NCBI GenBank assembly: GCA_022494885.1
Contig: JAGVSM010002838.1
Coordinates: forward strand, 1-64,000
DNA: 64,000 nt
Direction: 5' to 3'
DNA from: Micrasema longulum
Lineage: Eukaryota > Arthropoda > Insecta > Trichoptera > Brachycentridae
Within the stretch, counting starts at the first letter, position 1, and every line of letters starts with the position of its first letter. Positions 42,990 through 54,419 of this stretch are shown in pieces. The notes beneath the pieces were generated by a model. It was not told where the DNA came from. It saw only the letters and a program-made list of their open reading frames with translations, and searched no databases. A program made the translations under genes and the position numbers.

Positions 42990-44055
42990 GAAAACGTATT
43001 TATTTGACACTTTATATACATATAAAATAAATATACATATAAGGGCGGGCATATTGCCTTAAGGCAATTTCTTCCTACCTACCCAAACCGTTCAGTTTGA
43101 GAAAATTATAAATACATGGACAATGGACATATTGAATCTTACAATTTTATACAAAAATTAATAGCAAAGATTAAAAAAAAACTATATGTATATAAAAAAA
43201 ATAATAATAACACTATACTATGAAGAGAGGAGAGGGGATGGAAAGGAAAGAAGAAGGATAAAGGAACAATTTAAATATTTAGATAGTGACATTTTAATAT
43301 TGACTTAAATGTAAATAAAGAAGGGGCGTCTCTAACATTAGTAAGTAGATTATTCCACAATCGAGCGGCTACTACTGTGAAGAGGAGGCAGGAAAATTAG
43401 AGCGACGACAGGGTATTAAAAGGGTTCTCTCGTTACTAGAACAAAGAGATAGTCCGTGTTGTGAAAGAGGTTGGATGAGCTCTCTCAGATAAACAGGCGA
43501 AGTGGGATTATTTAAAATATTGTGAAGAAGTGATAGAATGTGAATGTTTCTTCTATGCCTGATACTGAACCAGTGTAGTTGCGTGCGATACTCGGTTATG
43601 TGGTCTAATTTTCGAAGATTAAAGATATAACGAATACAAATATTCTGCAATCGTTATTTATCGTTACTTATCAAGCAATTCAAAGTTAGCATCTGGATAA
43701 CATACATCCGCGTAGTCAAGGAGTGGAAGAAGTAAGCTCTTGACTAAAGTTTGCTAAAAATTAATTGGCAAGAAATTCTCGAATCTTTAAGTGAGTGCAA
43801 ACTGCTATAAAGTTTACGACTAACTTCATTAACCTGATCGTTCCACCCTAAATGCTTATGAATGATAATACCTAAGTTTTTGACTAAAGTCATGAATGGG
43901 ATTCAATCCATCACGCTTAAAGGCAATCCGTTCTTTCCTTATAACACACATTCTTATTGCGAGAATCACGCGCGTCCGCACTGCCGGCGCTCGGAATTCA
44001 CCACGATTGCTCGCGAGGCGTAACTTGGAGGCCAAAAAAAGAGTTTTCAATGATT
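42990..44055 (-). mobile_element. LINE family D, longest copy
   Basis: From the 3' UTR with hairpin ATTGCC-TTAA-GGCAAT at 43053-43068, through coding remains on the minus strand: SPVYLRELIQPLSQHGLSL, NIHILSLLHNILNNPTSP, QNICIRYIFNLRKLDHITEY (ORF 43650-43372), then LVKSLLLPLLDYADVCYPDA, and NDQVNEVSRKLYSSLHSLKD and LVKNLGIII. Several shifts and stops separate these. It is truncated near 44050, before the catalytic RT motif. The GC-rich patch 43960-44035 has unusual composition for the element. Confidence 0.8.
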
Positions 44056-45430
44056 TTAAATAATCCCCCTCGTTAATTACTGTGCTACTGATTTCCTGGA
44101 ATTTTATTTGATCATTTTCAATCGAAAGATTCTATTCTTGTTCTTAAAAGGGTACAACTTTGAACCACCATTATTGAATAAAGGTAATTATTAACGTTTT
44201 TTCTCAATACGACCATTCAAGACTAGAAGCTGGTTAAAATATACTGATGAATTCACAGAATTAAGCATAACATTAAGGATTTGATTAAAAAACGTTTGTA
44301 GTTTCAATCGGAATTCAAATTAGTCTAAAATGGCTAAAATTTGAATACTTAATTAAAGAAAATTGTAATTGTTAAAAATTAAGAAAATCTAAATAAGCCT
44401 AATTATTTGTTTAAAAATGGGCTTATTCAGTCAATAAAATATTACAACTTTAGAAATGCAAGCTTGGACAAAATAGATAAATGACTGTTTTGCGACAAGA
44501 TTTTGTATATTTCAGTTATTGTTTAAATCCAGAAAAACTTACACAAAAAAAGATCAGATCCTGTCTCGAGTTTACAACACAACACGATCGGGACATTGGT
44601 GAATTCAAGCCATAGTTTGTACTGTGATCAAGGAACAACGCATTATTTTGTATGCTGATGTATGCTGATGCTTAGTGAAACATATGAAAAAAAAAAAACC
44701 TAAATAATGAAGTAATGTTACCAAGATACACAACTGTCAGATGAGATTAGTTAAGTCGGCATACAGGAGACGTAATGGTCGTAATCCAAAGAAAAAATTC
44801 TATCGAGATAATTTAAAATTAGGTTCTGCAAGAAACAAAACCCACGATGCTCGTTATACGAGTAAATAATAAATTTATATCAGGAACATGTGCAGTCTTT
44901 AAGATAACTGAATTTTATTTTTTTAATCAAGTTAGGGTCTCATTCGCCCAAACCAATATTCAATTAACTGCTCCACAAGTGTACAGTAGCTTATGTTAGG
45001 TTTTTGTTATTTTCATTGTGCGTTTTGTAATATAAATAATATAGATGTACATATATATGTACCTAGTTTTTGACTTATAACAGTCTAAATATTTTGCTAA
45101 TTATCTCAGTTTGTTTAGTTAGTCTTCTTTGTGTATTCTTAAATGTAAAAACATTTCAAAAAAGAATATTGTTTAGTTTCCTCGGCACGGGTAACCCCAG
45201 TGAGGTCACATTATTTTTATTATTGTTTATAGTTTGTAAGAGTAGAATCTGAATAAATAAATTAATTAATAAACAAAGTATCAAAATAATATTTTTTGAG
45301 AAATTTCCAAGTTCAAGGATAAGTATATTTTTGTTTCAACTTTCTCCCTCCCCGGTTTGACAAAAAAAAGTGTGAAGCTAAAACAATCAGCAAGACAAGC
45401 AAATCGATCTCTTATCCTTTAACTGCATTG
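44056..45430. other. AT-rich stretch without a recognised gene
   Basis: The block around 44550-44600 (CTCGAGTTTACAACACAAC) has an inverted counterpart near 14280. ORFs here lack motifs. Confidence 0.45.
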
Positions 45431-45436
45431 TTAGTG

Positions 45437-45720
45437 TTATTTAAAGATTTGCATACCACATTGCACAATGCTGGTGTCGGTATCTCCATTTGTTTTTATG
45501 TCTACGGTTGCCATTTTCGAACACAGCATACGGATTAAGTTTATTTTGTTTTTCTGGTTTACAAGAAATTGTTCTTGTTGAACTGTAACCCCCATGGTTT
45601 CGTCAAAATTTATGTTAACTGATGATTTAGTGCTTTTTCCTCGCATTTGTTCAGCTACTATGAAGAGCCAGGGTACAATGATGAGCCCTTATATCTTGCA
45701 TATAAAAATGCGTCGAATGG
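45437..45720 (-). other. Partial ORF of an uncharacterised repetitive type
   Basis: A 69-codon minus-strand ORF: MRGKSTKSSVNINFDETMGV, TVQQEQFLVNQKNKINLIRM, LCSKMATVDIKTNGDTDTSI, VQCGMQIFK. The pattern VxxxxFLxNxxNKxxLIxxL...DxDTxIVxxAL is one I associate with uncharacterised multi-copy insect proteins, possibly transposon-linked. Upstream sequence to about 45720 may continue it but is not clearly open. A truncated copy is likely. Confidence 0.4.
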
Positions 45721-46102
45721 CACACTGTAGATGCCCAATGGCATGAAAATAAGGAATAATTTTCTGGACACAGCAAAGGTGGGAATCCAAATTACCTAAG
45801 CGTTCTGCTTCCATAAAATGTTTCGTAACTGAAAGTGAACGTGAAAATTTTGCACCGATACGGTAACAGTGGGTGTATTATTTTTCAAAGACCTCAGCTC
45901 ATTTTTACTTGTATTAAAGCTAGTTGGTCACTATCTTTAAGCATGTTTTAGTCTATATTTTATATTTTATGATACTCAACATTTCTCTGGATTGAACACT
46001 GAATTCATTATATTTTTTGGAATTATAATTTTAATTTTTTTATATTTTTTATTATTTATTTATTGGCATGCAGACACACTTACTAGTAAGAATATTGTGC
46101 GT
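45721..46102. other. No recognised feature
   Basis: AT-rich sequence. Nothing assigned. Confidence 0.5.
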
Positions 46103-46104
46103 AA

Positions 46105-46165
46105 AATTATCTCAACTCGATTTTCCTTTTCGGGATTTATACCTGAGAGTAATCACTAAATAAAT
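46105..46165 (-). repeat. SINE S1 fragment
   Basis: The minus strand carries GATTACTCTCAGGTATAAAT and AAAATCGAGTTGAGATAA, the middle of the S1 head, abutting the RTE-like LINE at 46183. Confidence 0.55.
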
Positions 46166-46182
46166 CAAATTAAAAAAAAAAT

Positions 46183-46600
46183 CGAAATGCGATCCCTCAG
46201 GCGAATGTGTGGTAAAACGATGTATGATAGGTGCACAAATGTCGAGATCCGTGAAGTGTGTAAAGGCTGAGACATGCATTATTGACAGAATCAAGAAAGG
46301 GGTGCTGCGTTGGTTTGGACATGTAGAGCGAATGGACAGTGAAAGAACGGCTAAAAAGATCTACGATGCAAATGTTGATGGATGCAGAAAACGAGGAAGA
46401 CCGAGAAAGACATGGCACGATCAAGTCCATCAAATACTTGAAGATGGACATGTCAAAAGTAGGAATAATCAGCGTGCGTGCATAAGAAGATGTATGAATG
46501 TAGAGGAAGCGAGGTCTGTATGCCAAGATAGAGTGTTATGGCGTTCTATCCTCTCTGCCTACCGGCGTGATGGTTTGTTGTTGTTGTAAAAAAAAAATAA
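46183..46600 (+). mobile_element. RTE-like LINE, 3' end, copy 1
   Basis: Coding begins in one frame (EMRSLRRMCGKTMYDRCTN, 46183-46255), shifts by one base near 46260, and continues IIDRIKKGVLRWFGHVERMD, GCRKRGRPRKTWHDQVHQIL, RRCMNVEEARSVCQDRVLWR, SILSAY to a stop at 46587-46589. It aligns codon by codon with 58920-59320. The end GGCGTGATGG is followed by TTTGTTGTTGTTGT and A-run, a simple-repeat tail as in RTE elements. The minus ORFs 46526-46197 and 46294-46112 are shadows. Confidence 0.9.
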
Positions 46601-46604
46601 GCAT

Positions 46605-47685
46605 CAATCGACTCTAATTTTACCGTGTCGTATGAATTTGGACGATACGTATAAAATAAGCCTGATTTGAAACGAATTTATGGTCAACGTAGTTGTACTA
46701 CTAGTACCTAGTATGAAATAATATATAGTATTTTCGTAGCATAAAAGAGACCCTTCGGCGAATTTCAATTTCAATACAAATTAATACAAGTCTCCAGAGC
46801 ATAAGTAAAAATTAATTTTTGGTACTAGTCCCTCCAGTAAATGTTTACTGAATAGGAATTGTAAAGATGTTTTCTTCCTTCGGCGAACGATTTTCAAAAC
46901 TTTAATACCTTTGTTAAACTTTTTTAATACGAATCAAATTCAAGAACTTTTCAGATTATATACTTTTAGAATCATAAATTTTGATGTGAAGCCAGCATTT
47001 TCATTAGTTTTTTTACTAGTGATGCGCAAAACCAAAGAATGAAAACAACCGGATTGGCAATAATCGAAAATTAAAAAATAAACCTGTTATTGAATTAGTA
47101 AATAATTTTGAGAGTTTTCATTACCCTTTTTCCATTTAAACCAACTTATTTCTAATAATATACAAAAAAAACAGAATGTAATGCTGAGACATGAATAATT
47201 AGCTTAATCGAATATTATAACAATATTGCATACAACATCCTGAAACGAGATAAGAACAATCGAAACTAATAAATCAGGGACTGAAATTATACAACTACCA
47301 GAAAAAACTAGACAAACTTTTCAAGCAAGAATTTTTTTAATGGCTGCTATTTTTGGACATGTACTCGCATAAAGCGACTGGACACCTTATGAACAGTCCA
47401 AAAACTAACGTCACGAATTAGAATGAGAAAACTTTTGAGAAATGACAGTCATTGCCAAATTCAATCAAAGTTGCAATAATTGGTGTACGTGTATGAGAGG
47501 ATGAAATCAGAGGGAGTTATGTATGTCTAGTGCAAAAAAAAGTAATTAAATTAATAATTTATTTATTACAATATTTAATATCAGTTTTCTAGTGATCAGC
47601 TAGAAACCAAACGAGTGGTTTAATTGCGTTAATCACTTCACTATGAGGTGAACTAATTAAAACAGTAGAAAAAATGCCGTAAAAA
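46605..47685. other. AT-rich stretch; short repeat at its left edge
   Basis: 46610-46670 (CTAATTTTACCGTGTCGTAT) matches 7378-7428. The rest is AT-rich without motifs. Confidence 0.45.
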
Positions 47686-47689
47686 AAAA

Positions 47690-47818
47690 TCTGGAATATA
47701 CAAAGTGTGTAAAGTGGCCACTTAAACCAGCCAATGACAGGTCGTAAGCCCTGTAAAAACCCAGACTTCCATATTCCCTTATTTAAGGTATTCTCCATCC
47801 CTGTTGTAAATTGTTGAT
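47690..47818 (-). repeat. Repeat R, core and end
   Basis: GTGTGTAAAGTGGCCACTTA, AACCAGCCAATGACAGGTCG, TCCATATTCCCTTATTTAAG and CATCCCTGTTGTAAATTGTT are little diverged from the 17.1 and 23.3 kb copies. Confidence 0.8.
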
Positions 47819-48430
47819 TTAAATATGTATTTTACTGTATTTTTAGCTGTAATGAAGTATTCTTTTTGTTAATAAACACTGTTCTGATACAGCGCTAGTT
47901 AGAAAGTTTTATACCCCTCAACAGATTATCAAAATTCTATTTTCTTGTAATATTTGTTCAATTCTTGTAAAGAACCTTGAATTTTATGGTAATTCTGTAT
48001 CTTGTTAAAAATATGTTGACGGCATAAGAGATAAAATTTTAACGAGATAATGCTCATTAAACGATAGGATCCATCTTTGTTTTTAAAATGCCGTGTAAAA
48101 CGCATATTAGAGTAAAAAAGACTAATTGTCAATCAATTTCAAGCAATTTACTGAAAGCTGTATGTCGCGCCCTTTTACGCTGCTTCACATTTACTAATCG
48201 GTGCGCAGATAACACTTTTTCCCACCAAATAGAAGATAAGTTCCGAAACCTCAACTGAATGGAACACAAGACGAGTGCTTGGTGCCACATCTAGTGTACA
48301 CATATATATATAAATGAATAACAATTGTTTGTTTTCACATTTGTAACAGTACTGAAATTTAAAATGGAATACTCGAATAATCCTTGCGAATTGTAGAAAT
48401 ATACTATAATAGAAAGATGTTTTGTTCACC
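47819..48430. other. Stretch with unassigned minus-strand ORFs
   Basis: ORFs 48132-47929 and 48432-48175 (-). The second ends VSELIFYLVGKSVICAPISK, CEAA and is in less AT-rich sequence, but I cannot assign a family. Confidence 0.35.
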
Positions 48431-48434
48431 AAAC

Positions 48435-48719
48435 GTATTGGGATTTTTGAGAAACAAATTTACTGCGTGACAAGTTTGAGGCTAACATTATTTCCAAAAG
48501 TTTCGTTAATTGGCCTCTACGATCTTGCGATTTGACGTCATTGTATTATTTTCTACGGTCGATGAAAACAAACCAAGAACTTTTAAAGCATTGGAAGCTA
48601 ATTTAACACGCATTATTTTGAAAATAACGCCGGATTTGTTGGAGAAAATGGACAAAAAATGGACTGAAAAAATGCGCAACGTAGCTTTTGATCACGGTGG
48701 TACTATTTATGGGATGTAA
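48435..48719 (+). pseudogene. Tc1/mariner-superfamily transposase C-terminus
   Basis: DKFEANIISKSFVNWPLRSC, DLTSLYYFL (about 48470-48552), a frame shift, then STVDENKPRTFKALEANLTR, IILKITPDLLEKMDKKWTEK, MRNVAFDHGGTIYGM stop at 48719. Matches the usual ending NWPPRSCDLTPLDYFLWG...KPxTIxALExNIxxxI. The catalytic D of PLDYF is replaced by Y. It is a different copy from the 51-52 kb fossil. Confidence 0.75.
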
Positions 48720-48899
48720 TTTTTTTTATTTGAATTTTCATTCTTTTGAACGCAATAAAAACAAACTAACTCCAAGCAATATTTGCTCTATTTTTATATA
48801 TTTTAAGTTATTATTATATAAATAGTTTATAAGTTTTTTCATTACAAAAAGACTTAAATTATTTGCTCCATAAATGTCATATTTAGATATCACTGTTAA

Positions 48900-49015
48900 A
48901 ATAAAACAGGATAGAATTCGTTATTCAATTATATCTTGATAAAGAAAACCGGTAGGCAGAACAGAAAAAAGGGCTTAAAAATAAAGTTGTTTCAAATTTA
49001 ATTTATTATTATTAT
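48900..49015 (+). repeat. Repeat Q copy (internal deletion)
   Basis: TATCTTGATAAAGAAAACCG, GTAGGCAGAACAG and TAAAAATAAAGTTG follow the Q order; the GAAGC...GCTTT hairpin is deleted. Confidence 0.5.
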
Positions 49016-49199
49016 ATATTTGTATCTTATTTTGCGTATGGAAGGCAGCAATTAAAAGGAAATGAAAACATGAAATTAAGAACAAAAAACAAAAATTTAA
49101 ATGTCAGATCAGTAGGATATTTGATCAATTTAGGAACCGCAGTCAGAAAGTCCGCTGGATTACCGGGGAAGAACCTTATTTGGCAATCGTTTCAAACTA

Positions 49200-49295
49200 G
49201 AGTATGGGTCATGGGGTCCACCACAAACTCTATGAATTCCAAAACAAACGATGCAATATAAAATTATGACCCAGATTCAATTTCATAGTAATTTT
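49200..49295. repeat. Second copy of the 36.95 kb segment
   Basis: ATGGGGTCCACCACAAACTC and GACCCAGATTCAATTTCATA match 36945-37075 with a deletion in the middle. It overlaps the end of the 49070-49261 ORF, which is probably incidental. Confidence 0.5.
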
Positions 49296-49439
49296 AAAAA
49301 AAAATGGAAACTGGACATGGATTGAGAGAAGTCAGAATATTTCTTAAAATACAAAAAAAAACGGATATGAATTTAATATCGTAAAATTGTACACTAAATT
49401 GACACCTAGCTCCACGCAAAAAATATCTGCCTTAAAATA

Positions 49440-49595
49440 GGTTGTACCTATTTAAGTTTGTTGGAACAGAGAGGGAAAACATTTTTGAGAAGGGAATATG
49501 GGAGCCTAGGCATTTATAGGCCTAAGTTGGAACATTCACATTTCCTTAATTCTTCCGTCTGTTGACTTTTGTGAAGTAAAAGAGCTCATAATCCA
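49440..49595 (+). repeat. Repeat R with core deletion
   Basis: GGAACAGAGAGGGAAAACAT, TTTTGAGAAGGGAATATGGG and CTTCCGTCTGTTGACTTTTG; the CAATGACAGG core is missing. Confidence 0.65.
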
Positions 49596-49599
49596 GGGA

Positions 49600-51285
49600 T
49601 ATTTATTATCATAAAATATGTAGAAGATATTATAATGAAGAACTTAAGCCCTACGGGAAATTGGATACAAAAAATGTTTTCTTACGCGGGGTAAAAATTA
49701 GAGAATTAAATTGTACGGCAAAGTTTAATGTACAGAAAAAATAATAATACATATTTTGATAAAAACGCACTACTTTAAATGACGTCACTGGTTCATGTGA
49801 ATCAACCTATAATCTAAGAGCTATGGAAGATTTCCGGTCTGCTTGTCGCTTCTGGACCACTGGGAAGAACTGAATGAGAATAAGCGGAAATGAACCTCTG
49901 ACGTTACACGCGGAGTTATTTCAGAAATACAAAACTTTGAAAAATCGTAGCGCCGATAATACGATATATAAAAATAAAAAATAAAAAATTTTGACTTAGT
50001 TTAACAGTCTATTAAAAAATATTTTTTTTTTTAAAAACCACTGAACTTCCTCATTTTGTGAATAAAATATCGTTATTTCTATGAAAATCGACGATATGCT
50101 CTATGGTTTGTCTTTCGATACTATTGTCACAGCCCGGTGAGGCTATCTCCCCCGATTTGTGCATCATCTCCGCACATTCCCGCAGCCACGCCTGACCTTA
50201 TTAGGGCTGCACCGAGGCACGAGATTCTAAAGTACTACATATATATTGTAATGAATGGTAAATAAACTGACACAGCTGGTATCAAATAATCAATTCTTAG
50301 AGAGATCTGGCAATAAAGAAAATAACAATAAAAATTAAGCGGTATTTCGAATTAAAACATTTATTTAAAAAATATTTATTTGTTTTCTTGAGATAGTAAA
50401 AATTATATTTCTTGTATATAAACTAGTATTTGCAATTATTTAAATTAATGTATACTAGCAATGTTTTTATTCTATTAAAAATTTTCTGGACATGAACTAG
50501 ATTCAACAACTGGATTTCTTTATTTCCTTCTCATAATATAGTTCTCATATCTGTTGTGATATAATACTATTTCTTAATTTAAACATCTAAATTATAACAA
50601 CGAATTTTTCATTTATTTAATTTTTTTCTTTTCTTTTAAAATCTCTCTTGAAATTATGCTATACGCGTGATGAAAAATCTAAAAAACAGCGTGTTATCGG
50701 CTGTATACTATTTACAACACGTTTAAAATATTTTAGTTTGTAAACACATCTTAACTATCAATTCGTCCGGCTTCTGTGCTCAATAGAAAAAATAACATTA
50801 ATCATTTGTACGTGGTTAAGGCCATATTGGAAAACTTTATTTCGTTAGAAATTCACAATAAGATATCTAGGTATTGCACTGAATATGAGAAAACCCTTAT
50901 TTCTTTTGTTGTTCAAAATTTTCTACAAAACAGAAGCCATAAACGTTTTGCGATTCAATATAAAAATTCAATATTCGATAATGGCTTGCAAAAATATATT
51001 TTATTGTAAAAAATATTTAATTATTGCTTATTTGGTAGACAAACATTAAAAAATGTACATTAAATAATATAAAATGTTTGTATTAATGTGCACACTGCAT
51101 GCTTTTTAAAAACATACTTGAAAACAAAAATTAAAAAAAACTAAGAATTATATAGCTTTTTTTATAAATATTACAGTGTGTCTGCAGAGTTGAATCGTGA
51201 TATCTCTGGTTATAGAAAAACAGCGAAAAGATTAGGGTATCATTTGACGAGAAAGTGTTGTGGATTTTACTTAAATTATAATTCG
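49600..51285. other. Long stretch without a recognised gene
   Basis: 50125-50230 is a small GC-richer block (CAGCCCGGTGAGGCTATCTC, GCCACGCCTGACCTTATTAG), possibly part of an unrecognised element. The ORF 50776-51009 (77 codons, plus) is K/N/I-rich without motif. Confidence 0.4.
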
Positions 51286-51289
51286 GCGA

Positions 51290-52617
51290 AAAAGAGCCCA
51301 AACGGCTTTTGCAGTTGAGGCTTATTTCGTGACCAGGAGTTCTGCCAATGTGACAAGGCGACGTTTTTGTTCTCAGTTCGATATCCGAAGATTGAGGCCG
51401 AGTGATGGCCGTTGAATTAATTGATACGAACGTAAGTGCAGAAGTGTAAAAAAAAAATCTGTTGGAAATGAACCTTGACCTAGATCCTTTGGACAACCCC
51501 AACTGTGTAAGAGACAACATTTAGTGAAATCCACGTAAACCTGACCGGAAGGTTATCGCATCTTGTATATAGCATCTTCTGGCATTTGAAAGACTTCGGT
51601 TCACAACATGTTGATAAGATATTTTAAATTTTATCCTTAAAATTTGCAAATTGTCCAGCAGTTTGAAGAAAATGATTACATACGTAGGGAAAACTATGCC
51701 AGAGTGATTTTGAAATGATTTTTTACCCCGACACGTTTGAACAACATTTTTGTGACGAGGCGTATTTTCACGTTAAAAGTAAGCTCATAAACATAACACG
51801 CACAACTGGAGCGATAAAAAATCAAAAAAAGACCATCAAAAGCTACTTCATAGCCTAAAGACCGCTGTTTGGTACGCCATTTCCTGCGGACGTGAAATTG
51901 GGACTTCAGAACGATATATGCCATGATGGATTACTTTTTTTATATTGAAACTGCAGCAACATTTATTTCCATTCTTAATTTGTAATTACTCTTACAAATT
52001 TTCTTCATTTTTAATATTATTTCCATTTGTAAATACTCACTACAAACTACAAACCTTAAAATATATTTTTTTCACTAAATTTTAAATTTTTAAACAACTT
52101 TCATTTATGTTTTCTTTTTCCTTCTCTTTTTTATACTTTCATAATTAACCTTACATATAATTGCTTTTTAATATGGAAACTTCACTGGTCCATTAGAATT
52201 AAGTCTAATTGTGTAAAATATTAAACTTTGTAACTGTACTGTATGTTTCCTGAATAAAAGAAAATAAAAATAAATAAAATAAATAAACATGATGATTTCT
52301 ATTATATAACTTATGTCCAGTGGGATAAATCTTAGGAATACACTGCTAGAGCATAAATAGTCAAATAGAGAAGCATGTTTTACAGAAAAATGGGTTCCGG
52401 AAAATTAATCAGTTGCTTTGGTGACATAGACTGGCTAGTAAGATTATCTGATATTATCATGTTTGATTTTTTCACATGTTATTTGCCCTCAGCTTTACAA
52501 AAATATATCCAATCCGCGATAGCATCCATCTACCCAGATCTCAGCGAGAGAGTTTTTGCCTACATGAGGTCTCAATTGCAAGTGTGTTTGCGACAAAAGG
52601 GAAAGCATTTGTGTTAA
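51290..52617 (+). pseudogene. Tc1/mariner-superfamily transposase fossil, split by a LINE tail
   Basis: Pieces in plus-strand order: KRAQTAFAVEAYFVTRSSAN, VTRRRFCSQFDI (helix-turn-helix, 51303-51400); a decayed linker; IVQQFEENDYIRRENYARVI (51650-51710); FCDEAYFHV with the first catalytic D at 51754-51756; KKDHQKLLHSLKTAVWYAIS in another frame. A LINE 3' end (about 51980-52295) then interrupts. The C-terminus resumes at 52400-52617 (WLVRLSDIIMFDFF, third catalytic D at 52465-52467, then LQKYIQSAIASIYPDLSERV). The N-terminal domain resembles DUF4817. Stops and shifts are many. The minus ORFs 51520-51131 and 51924-51694 are antisense shadows. Confidence 0.75.
51980..52295 (+). mobile_element. 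LINE 3' UTR and tail inserted in the transposase
   Basis: About 315 bp of very AT-rich sequence with TGTAACTGTACTGTATGTTT, then CCTGAATAAAAGAAAATAAA and an A-rich tail to about 52290. It lies between two halves of one transposase. The coding end is missing, so the family is unknown. Confidence 0.5.
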
Positions 52618-52619
52618 AT

Positions 52620-53390
52620 AATTTTTAAAACATGAATTCTAATTATTATTGAATAAAAAAATAAATAAATCATATTTGATGCATTTCTCAATTTAATAAA
52701 AATATCTTGAAGGATTGGTTTAAATTTTGCAGTTACAGTTTTTTTTTTTTAATATTGATAACATTTTTCTACTTTGCCTAATATTATTATAAAATGATCT
52801 TAATATTATCGATAAAGAGTCATAGTGCGCAATAGTGTTATTGATATTTGATCACTTACATGATGCCATTATTATTTTAATCTTATATTAAAAACAAATT
52901 ACAACTACGGTTTCCTGATATCAACTTTTTCTTGGCGAAGTGTTTTTCAATTTTCCATGTCTTAACGAAGTATCGAAATTCGGAAGAATCACGGTAGTGT
53001 AAACTAGCCCTTATTCTTAGAGGTAGGGGTCAGTGCTATTCAAGTTCATGACTTCCTAGTATTTCATGACTTCCTATTATTTCATGACTTCCGGCACTAG
53101 CCCTGTAGTCAAGGTTCTTTCAAAATGTGTTCGAGTCTAGTGTAAAGGGTTTTATCTATAAGAAAATCAGTAGTGTCCCGTGTTCTCGAGATCTCGCCCT
53201 TCAAAGTTATATCAACATGCTAAAGTAGTAGAATTAAAGAATAAATAATTACTGTAAATAATCAAACCACTAAAACAATAATTTCAAAAACGTTTTATCA
53301 AAAAAAGTTTGATTTTACTGTCAAATTAATGTTTTTTTGTTGAAAGGTAATTCGGATTAAATATAAGGTTTTCAGATAGAAAAAAAATTA
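52620..53390. other. No recognised feature
   Basis: AT-rich. A three-fold CATGACTTCCTA-type direct repeat lies at about 53046-53092. No gene is supported. Confidence 0.5.
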
Positions 53391-53391
53391 C

Positions 53392-53484
53392 CTCTTATCA
53401 TCCGTGAAGAATCTTGTTCTGAAAATGTTCCCAGAATGTTCCGGTCTTCTTGATTTCCAATTTAATAAGAAACGATTTTTTATC
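53392..53484 (-). CDS. Candidate small internal exon of an unidentified gene
   Basis: On the minus strand a strong 3' splice site (ACTTTTTTTTATTTTCAG) ends at 53485 and a strong 5' splice site (GATAAGAG then GTAATT) begins at 53391. The 93-nt interval is open in one frame that starts at its second base: IKNRFLLNWKSRRPEHSGNI, FRTRFFTDDK. Its length is a multiple of three. I do not recognise the peptide, no neighbouring exon was found, and such signal pairs can occur by chance in AT-rich DNA. Confidence 0.25.
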
Positions 53485-53639
53485 CTGAAAATAAAAAAAA
53501 GTTTTGTTCATATGGATTATTGTGTTAAATATGTAAAAAATATTACAGTTATGTTTGTGAAGTAGAACCAAAATCTTTTGGCTTGGCTCTCTCTTCACCC
53601 TAAAAAAGTTTTTTTTTTCACACGTACACTATCATCATA

Positions 53640-53990
53640 ATTTCTCTATCCCCACCTAGTGGTGCGCATAGGGAACTGCGTCGGTATTTATTCCAAACGT
53701 AGCGTATCTGGATCTTTCTTGTTTCAAAAGTAAGGTTGAAAGTTTTTTGCTTCAGGCGCCGTAGAATATTACAGCGTCTTTAATACAATTATTTTACATT
53801 TACCCGAATCGAACCTAGGACAAAAGAGTTGTAGGTAAACGCGCCAATCACTACATTACGAGACTGACTTATCTCCACTCAATTTTCTTTTACAGGACTT
53901 TTATCTGAGAGTAGCCATCGAGTCGAGAACACTTGTCCAGGACCCAGAATTCATCAGAACGCAAAAAATAATTCATTCGCACAATTAGCA
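53640..53990 (-). repeat. SINE S1, best-preserved copy
   Basis: On the minus strand: GGGTCCTGGACAAGTGTTCT, CGACTCGATGGCTACTCTCA, ATTGAGTGGAGATAAGTCAG; A-box region TAATGTAGTGATTGGCGCG; B box GGTTCGATTCG (about 53816-53806); tail with GGCGCCTGAAGC; end CCTATGCGCACCACTAGGTG. It shows the complete layout: head, tRNA-like middle, tail. A unique head before the tRNA part is unusual, because most SINEs start with the tRNA part. Confidence 0.85.
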
Positions 53991-54049
53991 TAATAAAAAT
54001 AATATATATCTGATATTCCCGTCGAGACATAAAAATCAATAATTGTATA

Positions 54050-54185
54050 TAAAAAACTAGGCATTTACAGGTATTATGACCTGTCGTTTGATGGTTGAAG
54101 TGGCCAGTTTACACACTGAGTTACATTCACTATTCTGCCTTTAGTTAAACATCTACATTTCCTCAATTCTTCCATACTTCGAAAG
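54050..54185 (+). repeat. Repeat R, core fragment
   Basis: ACTAGGCATTTACAGGTATT, GACCTGTCGTTTGATGGTTG, AAGTGGCCAGTTTACACACT and CTACATTTCCTCAATTCTTC in R order. Confidence 0.7.
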
Positions 54186-54419
54186 TTTGCGACGATGATT
54201 AACGTAACTATATATTAACTTTTGCAAAAATTACAGAAGATATGCAACGTTCTCATGGACCAGGCGATTTAACACTGAATTGTCAATGTCAATCCTATTT
54301 TTTCAACTAAACCCAGTAACGTGCAAATGATTATAAACGTAATCGACGATTGTAATAACATTACACGTCAAAAACCTGGTATTTACACTTTCATTCATTT
54401 TGCAACTGCAATATTAGCG

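Noticed and set aside
46197..46526. 109-codon minus-strand ORF
   Set aside because: It is antisense to the well-supported RTE-like coding sequence and has no motif of its own.
51131..51520. 129-codon minus-strand ORF
   Set aside because: It overlaps the N-terminal domain of a plus-strand transposase fossil; the plus reading has recognisable family motifs.
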